Of a DNA stretch of 64,000 bases, positions 17,552-25,711 are shown piece by piece. The DNA is taken from assembly GCF_002368075.1 (NCBI RefSeq), contig NZ_AP018314.1:16552-80551 (forward strand), given 5' to 3'. Position 1 is the first letter of the stretch, and each line of letters starts with the position of its first letter. The DNA comes from Sphaerospermopsis kisseleviana NIES-73. GTDB taxonomy: Bacteria > Cyanobacteriota > Cyanobacteriia > Cyanobacteriales > Nostocaceae. The notes beneath the pieces were generated by a model that worked only from the letters and a program-made list of their open reading frames with translations, had not been told where the DNA came from and made no database searches. The translations under genes and the position numbers were made by a program.

Positions 17552-18312
17552 TCCTCACAGCACCAGCACAAGTTGATCACTATACACCTCACCAAATATT
17601 TTTCAGGCTTTGTGCTAAAACTTTAACATTCAGCATAGTATCAATAACATAAATTTTATAAGAAGTTTATACTTGTACTTGCAAATAATATCAAATCCGT
17701 ATTTTACCTAATTCCACAAGAGACATTCACAGACTGGTATTGCTGTATGCTAAAGCGAAAGCTTCGCTAACCCATAGTGTGCCATTAGCTAATGGCTAAA
17801 TGCTGAATATTTCAGTAGGTAGGCGTTAAAAACTGTCCTTATGACAAAGTAAGAGGTAGAAGGTAGGAAGGAAGAGGTTTTAAGCATTTTTACATTTCTT
17901 TACGTACATCGGTTTTTTCATGCCGACTTACTTACAACCTCTGAGAAGATGTTGTAATCATGAAAAGTTCCTATGAAAACTAAAAATTTGGCTTGACGTA
18001 GGTAATGATATAAGCTGAAATTAAAATAAGTGAAACTTAATTATGAAAAAATAGGCTAAAAACCCTTAATGCTTCGCTGTGAGCATCAGCCGATAGTGTA
18101 GCGTGGCATTAGCCATATAGTTAAGTTTTGGATCTGGGTGGAAAAACTTGACCTTCCTTCAGGCAAGGGGACGACAGTTACTTCACTCAGGGAAACCCTT
18201 TCGGCAGTTCCTTCTGGGGTAAACCCCCAAGACCGGACTGCCTCACCAACGCACTGCCTCACGAAAGCCATTTGAAGCGTTTACGCTTCAGTAACTTGTG
18301 ATATAATCGTTA
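17552..18312. other. Divergent intergenic region with palindromic repeats
   Basis: This gap has no convincing gene. It holds fragments of dispersed cyanobacterial repeats (17750-17805 with an AGCTTCGCTAACCCATAG-like unit; 18065-18120 with GCTTCGCTGTGAGCATC and GTGGCATTAGCC) and the hairpin cluster at 18203-18242. It must contain the promoter of the minus-strand cap operon; no clear -35/-10 pair was identified. Confidence 0.6.
18203..18242. other. Nested hairpin, possible structured RNA or repeat
   Basis: GGCAGTTCC (18203-18211) pairs with GGACTGCC (18235-18242), one base bulged, enclosing an inner GGGG/CCCC stem with a TAAA loop. A small AGGGAAACCCT hairpin lies immediately upstream (18189-18199), and GAAGCGTTTACGCTTC follows near 18273. 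It lies just 5' of the 388-bp structured element but is not shared with that element's second copy. Confidence 0.45.
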
Positions 18313-18700
18313 TCACAAGAAAATCGCCGAAAGGCACGGAAGCCACTTGGCTGTCTTACAGTGGAGGAAGTGCCAACGGCGAATTTATTCGCCGCGAATA
18401 TGATATGATTGGACTGCGAGTAGGAACAACCATCTACACGAAGAAGTATTTTGATAAGGAGAAACCCCTGATTTATCTCGTCTCGGCATTTGACCGCAGC
18501 CTGGGTAAACAAGCAAAGGCAAATATGGAGTGTAATACCGCCAAAATTTGATGGACTCGGAAAGCAAAGAAACATAAAAGTAAACGCAATTGCAATACCT
18601 GTCGTACTGGTAGTTGTTTTGAGCGCGTAGGGGGATAATTGACTATCCCTTTTGAGCAAGTCTTAAAGAATCTGCGTGTCTTTAGACCGCAGAGTGTCAA
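18313..18700 (+). ncRNA. Dispersed structured element, copy 1 (HEARO/omega-RNA-like candidate)
   Basis: This 388-bp segment is repeated at 45586-45977. Both copies begin TCACAA.AAAATCG and end CGCAGAGTGTCAA, after which similarity stops. Stems in order: AGCC/GGCT; CGGCGAA/TTCGCCG; CAATACC/GGTAGTTG; GGGATA/TATCCC (18632-18649); TCTGCG/CGCAGA at the 3' end. Loops differ between copies, while two stems differ by paired substitutions (see finding), so RNA folding is conserved. G-U pairs extend the 18632 stem only on the + strand. There is no ORF; antisense frames crossing it are shadows. By structure, size, mobility and host it may be a HEARO RNA (IscB-associated omega RNA) without its ORF, or a MITE with IS200/IS605-type ends. 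Confidence 0.6.
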
Positions 18701-18746
18701 GTCAGACAGTATGTTTGTAAAATTGTAATAATGTAAGTTGCTAGTT

Positions 18747-18848
18747 ATGCCTTTAAAGGCTAAAAAATGGGAACTTTCAGCAGATATAGGAAGAAAAATC
18801 CTAGATGATACTATCGAAATTGATTGTTATCCTGAATCCTATTCCTAA
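18747..18848 (+). CDS. Possible short ORF upstream of kinase
   Basis: A 33-codon frame (starting MPLKAKKWELSADIGRKILD, ending CYPESYS) lies between the structured element and the kinase gene. It has no clear ribosome binding site and I do not recognise the product. It may be a fragment of a decayed gene. The remaining sequence to 18928 holds nothing else identifiable. Confidence 0.25.
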   Translation: MPLKAKKWELSADIGRKILDDTIEIDCYPESYS

Positions 18849-18928
18849 CTATCAACTTGGGTTAATAATAATTATTGTTTTTGCAGAAAGTTAAAACCTG
18901 AAATTAAATTTAGGATGGCTGCCATCAG

Positions 18929-20602
18929 ATGAATTCCCCATCTTCTTCAAATTATTGGAATGGGCGCTTTATAGGTGATAACCAGCGATACCGGATCGAT
19001 AAACCTCTAGCTGTCGGTGGTATGGGAGAGGTATTATTGGCTACAGATACCCGTGTAGGTCAACAGATAGTATTGAAGTTACTCAAAGATACGCTGGTAG
19101 CATCCCAAGAGATGAGAAAGCGTTTTGAGCGGGAAGTGGCGGTGTGTGCAGCTTTACAAAGTGACCACATTGTTAAGATTAGTGATTGCGGGGTAACACC
19201 AGAAGGATATCCTTTTTATGTGATGGAGTATTTGCGCGGACAAACATTACGACAATTGCTACTGCATGAAAAGCGATTATCTGTAGAAAGAACCGTGAGT
19301 ATTATTTCTCAAGTGTGTCAGGCTTTACAGATGGCACATCAAGGAGTAACTTTACAAAAAGATGGTATCAATGAACATATTCAGGTGATCCATCGTGACC
19401 TGAAACCAGATAATATCTTTCTCATCCCTACAGATTTGGGAGAGTGGGTGAAGATATTAGATTTTGGTGTAGCTAAAATCCGTAATGATTCTTCTGAACA
19501 GAGCAATTTAACTACTACTTTTATCGGCACATTTCGTTATGCTGCACCTGAGCAGATTCAAAACAAGCAAAATTTAGATGCCAGGGCTGATATTTACAGT
19601 TTGGGCATTATCTTGTATGAAATGTTAAGTGCAGCAGATCCCTTTGGTTTCAGCATTAAAGGTAATAATATCAGTGAAGCTTCCTGGGTTGTTGCTCATA
19701 CTTATGAACTACCAAAACCGTTGCGTGAACAACTTGGATGTGAAAACATATCTGCCGAAATGGAAACTGCAGTCATTAAATGTCTGCAAAAAGATCCGAA
19801 TAATCGCTTTGCATCAGTAGGTGAACTAAATCAGGCGTTGCAAGAGGTTATTAAACCCACCCTTGGTACCGCTAGTACCATAAATGAAACTATTGTTCAG
19901 CCTCAACCTGATTTTCATCAGGAAACTGTCTCTAAACCCTTGCAAACATTTGATACAAGCGAATCTGAAGATGAGACTATTCTACTGATCCCACAATTGC
20001 CAAATCAACAGTCAAATAACGAAACAGTACCCCGTCCCCTACAACCAAATCAACCACAACCACCAGAAGGGAGTATGTTCCAACATCGTCCTTCACCCTA
20101 TGCAAACAACAATAACGAAACAGTACCCCGTCCCCTACAACCAAATCAACCACAACCACCAGAAGGGGGTATGTTCCAACATCGTCCTTCACCCTATGCA
20201 AACAACAATAACGAAACAGTACCCCGTCCCCTACAACCAAATCAACCACAACCACCAGAAGGAGGTATGTTCCAACCCCAACCGTCATCAGAACCAAAGA
20301 ATCATCAAAATCCAGCAAATAGGCCAATCAACAATGAACAAGCCAGCAACTTAGATAATACCTTGTATCAGCCACGACCTGTAGTTTCTCCAAGTCGTAA
20401 CAATATACCAGATAACACAATCTTTCAACCAAAGCCAGAACAGTTAGTTAGCCCCAGAAGTTCCCACAGTTTTGGGCGAAATATTTGGATTGGATTAGGA
20501 ATTGTATTAGCTTGTTTGACAGGAATACTGATATTTTTCTTGTTCTCAAATTCTGGTTCTCAAGATTTACCTGGTGAACCTAGCTCAACTCAAAGTAATT
20601 AA
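18929..20602 (+). CDS. Membrane-anchored Ser/Thr protein kinase in CIS locus
   Basis: A Hanks-type kinase domain occupies residues ~20-310: glycine loop VGGMGEV (29-35), catalytic Lys50 in VLKLL, HRDLKPDN (155-162), DFG (178-180) and the APE-like AAPEQ. All key residues are present, so activity is expected. A Pro/Gln/Asn-rich linker (~345-500) follows, with three near-identical 32-residue repeats (NETVPRPLQPNQPQPPEG...). A single membrane segment (IWIGLGIVLACLTGILIFFL) lies near the C-terminus, followed by a short tail. The topology suggests a cytoplasmic kinase held at a membrane. The position upstream of sheath/tube genes and the FHA gene at the other end suggest control of CIS assembly or firing (inference). 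Confidence 0.9.
   Translation: MNSPSSSNYWNGRFIGDNQRYRIDKPLAVGGMGEVLLATDTRVGQQIVLKLLKDTLVASQEMRKRFEREVAVCAALQSDHIVKISDCGVTPEGYPFYVMEYLRGQTLRQLLLHEKRLSVERTVSIISQVCQALQMAHQGVTLQKDGINEHIQVIHRDLKPDNIFLIPTDLGEWVKILDFGVAKIRNDSSEQSNLTTTFIGTFRYAAPEQIQNKQNLDARADIYSLGIILYEMLSAADPFGFSIKGNNISEASWVVAHTYELPKPLREQLGCENISAEMETAVIKCLQKDPNNRFASVGELNQALQEVIKPTLGTASTINETIVQPQPDFHQETVSKPLQTFDTSESEDETILLIPQLPNQQSNNETVPRPLQPNQPQPPEGSMFQHRPSPYANNNNETVPRPLQPNQPQPPEGGMFQHRPSPYANNNNETVPRPLQPNQPQPPEGGMFQPQPSSEPKNHQNPANRPINNEQASNLDNTLYQPRPVVSPSRNNIPDNTIFQPKPEQLVSPRSSHSFGRNIWIGLGIVLACLTGILIFFLFSNSGSQDLPGEPSSTQSN
20018..20273 (+). repeat. Three tandem 96-bp repeats in kinase linker
   Basis: Units start at 20018, 20114 and 20210 (period 96 bp, 32 codons). 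The first two differ by about one base; the third changes after the MFQ codons. The near-identity suggests recent expansion and a length polymorphism. Confidence 0.85.
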
Positions 20603-20834
20603 TATAACATAAGTTACTAGTTAGGAATAGGAGTCAGGAGTCAGGGAACACTAAGAAGGCAAGAGACAAGAGTTTATTTTTCCCAATTACCCATTACCCG
20701 TTACCCATTACCAGCCTCAACAGATGTGATCCGTGGAACTCATCAAAAAATTATCGACAAAAGTCTAATTACCTTTCCAAGACTCATCCAGATATTCTAG
20801 AGGCATCTGGATTAGCTACCAGCCAAACACTTTC
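20603..20834. other. Intergenic region with short tandem repeats
   Basis: Tandem TTACCCA/TTACCCG units occur around 20690-20712. No gene or clear promoter is seen. Confidence 0.5.
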
Positions 20835-21680
20835 ATGCTTATCTTTGTTGTACAAACATTAGCAGAAATTCTAGCTGGAGGAACATCACTTACCAGTACC
20901 GAGCAAATTGACTTTAGTCATCCTAGCCATCGTCGGGAAGAGGGTGCAAGTCCGACTCTCAACTTGTATGTTTACGACTTACGCGAGAGTAAACAAATAC
21001 AGCATTCCGGCAGACAAGTGGAACGCAAACTAACAAACGCTCTGCAACCTGCCATGATCAATTGGTCGCCTATTTGGTTTGATGTCTCTATATTATTAAC
21101 AGCTTGGGATAGAACTGCTTTAGGTGAGCATCACTTATTAAGTGAAGCTTTGAATGTACTGTTGCGTCATCGCCCTCTGCAAGAGGATTTTTTAGTTCCA
21201 GAATTGCGGGGTTATGGCAATTTGTCCATGACAGTTGCTCTTGATCCACCGATTGAGATTGGCTCGTTATGGAGCGCACTCAATGTACCCTTGCGTGCTG
21301 GTTTGTATGTGACGGTGACAGTACCCTGGGAGCCACAGTCGATGCCTGTACCATTGGTTTCGGAAAGAATTTTCAATTTACAAAACCAATTTTATGGCAA
21401 TGGCAATGGTAACGGCTCAGTTGCTACTAAACGGGTAGCGATCGCTGGCATGGTGAAAAGTGCGGTAGCTAATCAGCCTTTGGTGGATGCCAAAGTTGCT
21501 GTAGTCAAAACTGAAAAATCTGTATTAACAAATCAAGAAGGAATTTTCTTTTTTGAAGATTTACGTATAGGTAATTATGTTTTGACAGTCAATTGTCCTG
21601 GCTATTTACCACAGAATGTTAATGTCTTGGTCGATAGCCAAAATTATACCTTCAAAGAAATCTTACTAACTCCTGAATAA
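20835..21680 (+). CDS. DUF4255 protein fused to carboxypeptidase-regulatory-like domain
   Basis: Residues 1-~190 form a second DUF4255 (Pvc16-like) domain: LIFVVQTLAEILAGGTSLTS, LNLYVYDLRESKQIQHSGRQ, WFDVSILLTAWDRTALGEHH and LLSEALNVLLRHRPL. After a Gly/Asn linker, residues ~200-281 form a beta-sandwich of the carboxypeptidase regulatory-like/TonB-plug-like type (VAIAGMVKSAVANQPLVDAK, TNQEGIFFFEDLRIGNYVLT, YLPQNVNVLVD). The other DUF4255 protein (16880-17551) lacks this extension, so the two may occupy different positions at the distal end of the tube, or this one may anchor the particle. It is encoded just upstream of the sheath gene. Confidence 0.82.
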   Translation: MLIFVVQTLAEILAGGTSLTSTEQIDFSHPSHRREEGASPTLNLYVYDLRESKQIQHSGRQVERKLTNALQPAMINWSPIWFDVSILLTAWDRTALGEHHLLSEALNVLLRHRPLQEDFLVPELRGYGNLSMTVALDPPIEIGSLWSALNVPLRAGLYVTVTVPWEPQSMPVPLVSERIFNLQNQFYGNGNGNGSVATKRVAIAGMVKSAVANQPLVDAKVAVVKTEKSVLTNQEGIFFFEDLRIGNYVLTVNCPGYLPQNVNVLVDSQNYTFKEILLTPE

Positions 21681-21850
21681 CGAAGGCAGGAGGCAGGAGG
21701 CAGAAGGCAGGAGGCGGTTTTTGTTAAGGGGATTTATACCCCACTCCAAAAACTTTTGCCTTCAAAGGCGTTAGCGTAGCGAGACGAAGTCCGGTTTTAG
21801 ACCCGATTGTTTCGATAAATTTGGGTGTTTACCGATTAGGAGATGCTTTT
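21681..21850. repeat. GGCAGGA tandem repeat and dispersed palindromic repeat before sheath gene
   Basis: Heptamer-like GGCAGGA units (21686-21715) are followed by a GGCGTTAGCGTAGCGAGACG repeat (~21769-21788) of a type common between cyanobacterial genes. The sheath ribosome binding site AGGAGA lies at 21838-21843. Confidence 0.6.
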
Positions 21851-23512
21851 ATGGCCAGACTTGATTACTTTGCTCCGGGTGTCTATATTGAAGAAATTGA
21901 CCGTGGCAGCAGACCAATTGAAGGTGTGAGTACGGCGATCGCTGGTTTTGTCGGGTTTACAGAAGATGTGCGTGATGGGGCTGAATTATTTAAGCCCATG
22001 TTAATTACTAATTGGACGCAATATCTTAACTATTTTGCTCGTCCTAATTCTGATGGTTTCACTGATTTTAACGCCTACTTACCTTTTGCTGTTTATGGCT
22101 ACTTTATGAATGGTGGTGGTCGTTGCTGGGTAACAAGCATTGGTACTCAGTTACCAGGCGCACCTAAACCCTCAAGCCCAGAACCAGCCATTCTCACAAT
22201 TACTGGTAGAGGTAATCGGCCAACACTCCGCTTTGCTTTGCGCCCTGAACAAGCAGCCAGCGGAGCAGTCAATATTTTAATTACCGATGGTGGTCCTCGT
22301 CCTTTACCAGAAGGTACAGAAGGGGAAGCCCCACCCAATACTGGCGAGTATTTTTCTGTGCAGATTCGCCGGGGTGATGAAGTTCTGGAACAATACGAGA
22401 ACTTAACCATGAACCGGGAGGCCGCAGCTCAGGTAGCCACCTATGCAGTGGCGGCTTTAAGAAATTCTATGTATATTCAGGTGCAAGATGTATCTCAAGC
22501 TGGACAGCCTTTATCGCGCCGTCCGGCCAATGGACAATATGAACTAGCACCACCGATTGTAGCTGTTCCCGTCGATAGATTTTCCAGCGATTTAGAAGGT
22601 ATACGTGATGATCGTACAGGAGTAAGGGGGATTTTTGAAATAGATGAAATCACCATGTTGGCCTGTCCTGATTTAATGCGGGCATATCAAGCGCAAGTGC
22701 TAAATTTGGATCAAGTCCACGGTATCATGGAATTGATGATTAGTATGTGCGAAGGTTCAGCCAGTGGTGATATTCCTAACCCACCCAACCGCATGGTTTT
22801 GATTGATCCGCCTTCAGAAGCAGTCAAACCGCAACAGGTAGTGGAATGGTTGAATAGATTTAACCGTCGTTCCATGTTTGCTGCACTTTATTATCCTTGG
22901 ATCAAAGTTGCCAACCCACGCGATCGCGGTAATCCGATTCTTGTACCTCCCTGTGGACATATCATGGGAGTTTGGGCGCGGACTGATGAAACCAGAGGAG
23001 TTTATAAAGCCCCCGCTAACGAAGTACCTAGAGGTGTAATTGGTTTAGGTTATGAGACCAACTTCCGCGAACAGGAATTATTAAACCCCTTGGGTATTAA
23101 CTGTATTCGCACCTTCCCCAATCGTGGTATCCGCGTCTGGGGTGCGAGAACCTTGGTTGAGCCAGATAAAACCGAATGGCGTTATATCAGTGTACGACGC
23201 TTGATTAGTTATATCGAAAAATCCATTGAATTAGGTACTCAGTGGGTAGTCTTTGAACCCAACGATGAAGATTTGTGGGCGCGTGTTAGACGTACTGTGA
23301 GTAACTTCTTAGAACGGATTTGGCGTGAAGGTGCTTTATTTGGAGCTTCACCACAACAAGCATTTTATGTCAAGTGTGATGAGGAACTTAACCCACCAGA
23401 AACCAGAATATTAGGTCGTCTATATATTGAGGTCGGTGTTTGTCCTGTCAGACCTGCTGAATTTGTCATTTTCCGCGTCAGTCAGTGGAATGGAATCGCA
23501 GATGAAGAGTAG
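21851..23512 (+). CDS. cis2: CIS contractile sheath protein (Afp2-4/Cis2-like)
   Basis: The start is at 21851: AGGAGA ends seven bases upstream, whereas the TTG at 21821 lies before this site. The ~553-residue protein opens MARLDYFAPGVYIEEIDRGS and continues with PIEGVSTAIAGFVGFTED, the hallmark of phage/CIS tail sheath subunits. The C-terminal domain includes NCIRTFPNRGIRVWGARTL and EPDKTEWRYISVRRLISYIE. These form the interlocking strands that join neighbouring sheath rings, and the protein ends with the late FVIFRVSQW strand. Only one sheath gene is present in the window, whereas Afp has three. It is followed by the tube genes, as is usual. Confidence 0.95.
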   Translation: MARLDYFAPGVYIEEIDRGSRPIEGVSTAIAGFVGFTEDVRDGAELFKPMLITNWTQYLNYFARPNSDGFTDFNAYLPFAVYGYFMNGGGRCWVTSIGTQLPGAPKPSSPEPAILTITGRGNRPTLRFALRPEQAASGAVNILITDGGPRPLPEGTEGEAPPNTGEYFSVQIRRGDEVLEQYENLTMNREAAAQVATYAVAALRNSMYIQVQDVSQAGQPLSRRPANGQYELAPPIVAVPVDRFSSDLEGIRDDRTGVRGIFEIDEITMLACPDLMRAYQAQVLNLDQVHGIMELMISMCEGSASGDIPNPPNRMVLIDPPSEAVKPQQVVEWLNRFNRRSMFAALYYPWIKVANPRDRGNPILVPPCGHIMGVWARTDETRGVYKAPANEVPRGVIGLGYETNFREQELLNPLGINCIRTFPNRGIRVWGARTLVEPDKTEWRYISVRRLISYIEKSIELGTQWVVFEPNDEDLWARVRRTVSNFLERIWREGALFGASPQQAFYVKCDEELNPPETRILGRLYIEVGVCPVRPAEFVIFRVSQWNGIADEE

Positions 23513-23569
23513 CAGAAAATCCATCTTGAAGGTTTTTATATCACTTATTGCACAGGAGGTTAAATCATT

Positions 23570-24025
23570 ATGCCAGGGGAATTTTTAACGGCTTGCAAGT
23601 TTTACTTCGAGGCTGACGGAATTACTGATAAATTCATCAAAGAAATTAGTGGACTAGGTGTTGAAAGTACACCAGCGCAAGATATCCACGGCTCATCTAA
23701 GTCTGGTAAGATCATGCGGCAGGCAACACCAACAGTAGTAAAATTTACTAATATTACATTGAAGGTAATTGCCACTGATGATATAGACCTGTATCAATGG
23801 TATCAGAAATGTAACGAAGATATGGGAGATCCCAGACAGTGGGCGCAAAACCGGAAAACTGGCTCAGTAGTTGCCTATGATCAGCAAGGCAGTGAAAAAG
23901 CTCGTTGGAACATAGTTAACTGTTATCCCTGTAAATACACGGGTCCCACCTTAACTGCATCTGGTGGAGATATGGCCAATGAAACTATTGAGTTAGTTCA
24001 CGAAGGCGTTAAACGGGTCAAATAA
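23570..24025 (+). CDS. cis1a: CIS inner tube protein 1 (T4 gp19-like, Cis1)
   Basis: The 151-residue protein is of the gp19/Afp1 tube family: MPGEFLTACKFYFEADGITD, FIKEISGLGVES, KIMRQATPTVVKFTNITLKV, LYQWYQKCNED and a final ETIELVHEGVKRVK. Hexameric rings of this fold stack to build the inner tube. AGGAGG gives strong initiation. It is the first of two paralogues, with 43 bases between them. Confidence 0.93.
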   Translation: MPGEFLTACKFYFEADGITDKFIKEISGLGVESTPAQDIHGSSKSGKIMRQATPTVVKFTNITLKVIATDDIDLYQWYQKCNEDMGDPRQWAQNRKTGSVVAYDQQGSEKARWNIVNCYPCKYTGPTLTASGGDMANETIELVHEGVKRVK

Positions 24026-24068
24026 TGATCAAATAATGGTCAAATAATAAATTTAGCAACAATCAAAA

Positions 24069-24560
24069 GTGTCACAAACAGCAGGTCAAGTTCCAGAAAT
24101 TCTGACAGCCCATCGGTTCTACTTAGGTCTAACATTAGATGGTCAACAAGATAATGTTGATGGTTTCTTTTTAGAGTGTCAAGGCTTTAAAAGAACTCAA
24201 GATGCCGTTGAAATTGCTGAAGTTACCCCCAATAAATGGGGTGCATCAGATAAAGGTCAAGTTGTCAGAACCAAAATTCCTGGTAATGTCAAAAGTGGGA
24301 ATATCACTCTCAAAAGAGGAATGACCAATTCTCTAGCTATCTGGAAGTGGTTTGAAGCCGTTCAAGAAGGCAAATGGGCTGATCAACGTAAAAATGCTTC
24401 TTTGACTATCTATGACCAATCTGGCAAAGAACAAGCAAGATTTGAATTAGCTGGTGCTTGGCCTGCTAGTTATAAAATAGCTGATGTTAATGCCCGCAGT
24501 GGTGAAATAGAAATTGAAGAAATTGAAGTTGCCTATGAAGAATTTAAGCGCGTAAAATAA
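24069..24560 (+). CDS. cis1b: CIS inner tube protein 2 (T4 gp19-like paralogue)
   Basis: It starts with GTG (MSQTAGQVPEILTAHRFYLG). The 163-residue protein has the same fold signatures as its upstream paralogue: FFLECQGFKRTQ, VVRTKIPGNVKSGNITLKRG, IWKWFEAVQEGKW and IEIEEIEVAYEEFKRVK. It is diverged from the first copy, and in Afp/PVC systems a distinct tube paralogue contacts the tube initiator. It may therefore form the first ring or a minor tube component. Confidence 0.92.
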   Translation: MSQTAGQVPEILTAHRFYLGLTLDGQQDNVDGFFLECQGFKRTQDAVEIAEVTPNKWGASDKGQVVRTKIPGNVKSGNITLKRGMTNSLAIWKWFEAVQEGKWADQRKNASLTIYDQSGKEQARFELAGAWPASYKIADVNARSGEIEIEEIEVAYEEFKRVK

Positions 24561-24570
24561 TAGGCAGAAT

Positions 24571-24918
24571 ATGTTTGCAACAGAGTTTGAATTTACACTG
24601 CCTAAAGGGTATCTAGACTCGGAAGGCAATCTGCACCGTAAGGGTATAATGCGATTATCAACGGCTATAGATGAGATAGCACCTTTACGTGACCCTCGTG
24701 TCAAAGCTAACCCAGCATATGCCACAATTATTATCTTATCTCGTGTGATTACTAAATTGGGTGCTGTATCTGACGTTAGTCCTGCTATGGTAGAAAACTT
24801 TTTTGCCCAAGATTTAAATTACCTGCAAGACTTTTATCGGCATATCAATGGTTTGAACGGTGAAACTTCCTTATCACGGGAGAAAGGAACTTCACCAGAA
24901 CCACTGCTGCATACTTAA
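24571..24918 (+). CDS. Tail-assembly-chaperone-like protein 1 (Mu gp41-type)
   Basis: The 115-residue protein begins EFEFTLPKGYLDSEGNLHRK, then IMRLSTAIDEIAPLRDPRVK, ANPAYATIIILSRVITKLG and VENFFAQDLNYLQDFYRHIN. This is the pattern of phage tail assembly proteins of the Mu gp41 family (PF10109 type), found beside tube genes in many CIS loci. It begins 10 bases after the tube gene, so it is translationally linked. It has no cysteine pair, unlike its paralogue at 25186. It ends close to a MITE insertion (24928-25138). Confidence 0.8.
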   Translation: MFATEFEFTLPKGYLDSEGNLHRKGIMRLSTAIDEIAPLRDPRVKANPAYATIIILSRVITKLGAVSDVSPAMVENFFAQDLNYLQDFYRHINGLNGETSLSREKGTSPEPLLHT

Positions 24919-24927
24919 ATCTAAGTA

Positions 24928-25138
24928 GGGTTTGCTGAATAAATACGAAAACCTTACAGGTAAAGGATTTCAGGGAATTTGAAATTGAAAAAGTGCAAGC
25001 CTTTAGGCTGTGAGAACTTAAAAACCTTGCATTTAAATTTGATTCAAAGGAAAAATCACTCCTATCCAACTCTTGAAACTGTTCCCTGTTAAGAGTTCCC
25101 TGTTCCCTGTCTCCACGACAAGACTTTTTTAGCAAACT
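24928..25138. mobile_element. MITE copy A with 7-bp target duplication
   Basis: The 211-bp element has imperfect terminal inverted repeats: GGGTTTGCTGAATAA at the left; at the right TTTTTTAGCAAACT, whose complement is AGTTTGCTAAAAAA. It is flanked by a perfect 7-bp duplication CTAAGTA (24921-24927 and 25139-25145). A related element with its own perfect 7-bp duplication lies at 49461-49672. No coding capacity. Confidence 0.85.
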
Positions 25139-25185
25139 CTAAGTAATTAAATTTACTCAGCCATCAGTAAAAAACATCAATAATT

Positions 25186-25569
25186 ATGCCCCGTAAACAA
25201 GACACCCTCTATACTGAATTTGACTTTACTCTTCCACGGGGGTTAATGGATAGCCAAAACCGTGTGCATCGTCATGGAATCATGCGTTTAGCCACTGCCA
25301 AAGATGAAATTTTGGTGCAGAAAGAGCGCAAAGTCCAAGAAAATCCAGATTATAACGTTTTGGTGATGTTATCCCGTGTGATTACAAGACTGGGAAGTTT
25401 AAACTCTGTTAGCCCTGATTTATTGGAAGGACTGCTCTTACATGACATTGCCTATCTCAGAGAATTTTACAATCGAATTAATCAGCAAGGTAATACCCAT
25501 ATCCCTACTCAGTGTCCACATTGTAATACTCAATTTTTGGTAGAGTTAACATTAGCGGGGGAGTCATAA
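25186..25569 (+). CDS. Tail-assembly-chaperone-like protein 2 with CxxC tail
   Basis: This paralogue of the 24571-24918 product starts TEFDFTLPRGLMDSQNRVHR, then IMRLATAKDEILVQKERKV, NPDYNVLVMLSRVITRLGSL and LREFYNRINQQGN. The C-terminus has a CPHCNTQF segment, a CxxC knuckle resembling half of a zinc ribbon, absent in the first copy. The pairing of two such proteins mirrors the pairing of two tube proteins. The MITE separates the two genes but leaves both intact. Confidence 0.78.
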   Translation: MPRKQDTLYTEFDFTLPRGLMDSQNRVHRHGIMRLATAKDEILVQKERKVQENPDYNVLVMLSRVITRLGSLNSVSPDLLEGLLLHDIAYLREFYNRINQQGNTHIPTQCPHCNTQFLVELTLAGES

Positions 25570-25711
25570 GCTACCCCTCTGACACTTTGTATGAGGAGGT
25601 AGCTTTTATTGCTTATCACTTTCACTGGTCACAAGATGATATTCTAAATTTAGAACACAATTGCCGTCAGCGGTGGGTGACAGAAATTAATAAAATTAAC
25701 CAAAAATTAAT

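Noticed and set aside
19977-20327. Minus-strand ORF of 116 codons with valine-rich repeats
   Set aside because: It is the antisense of the three 96-bp repeats in the kinase linker; composition mirrors the repeat and no family is recognised.
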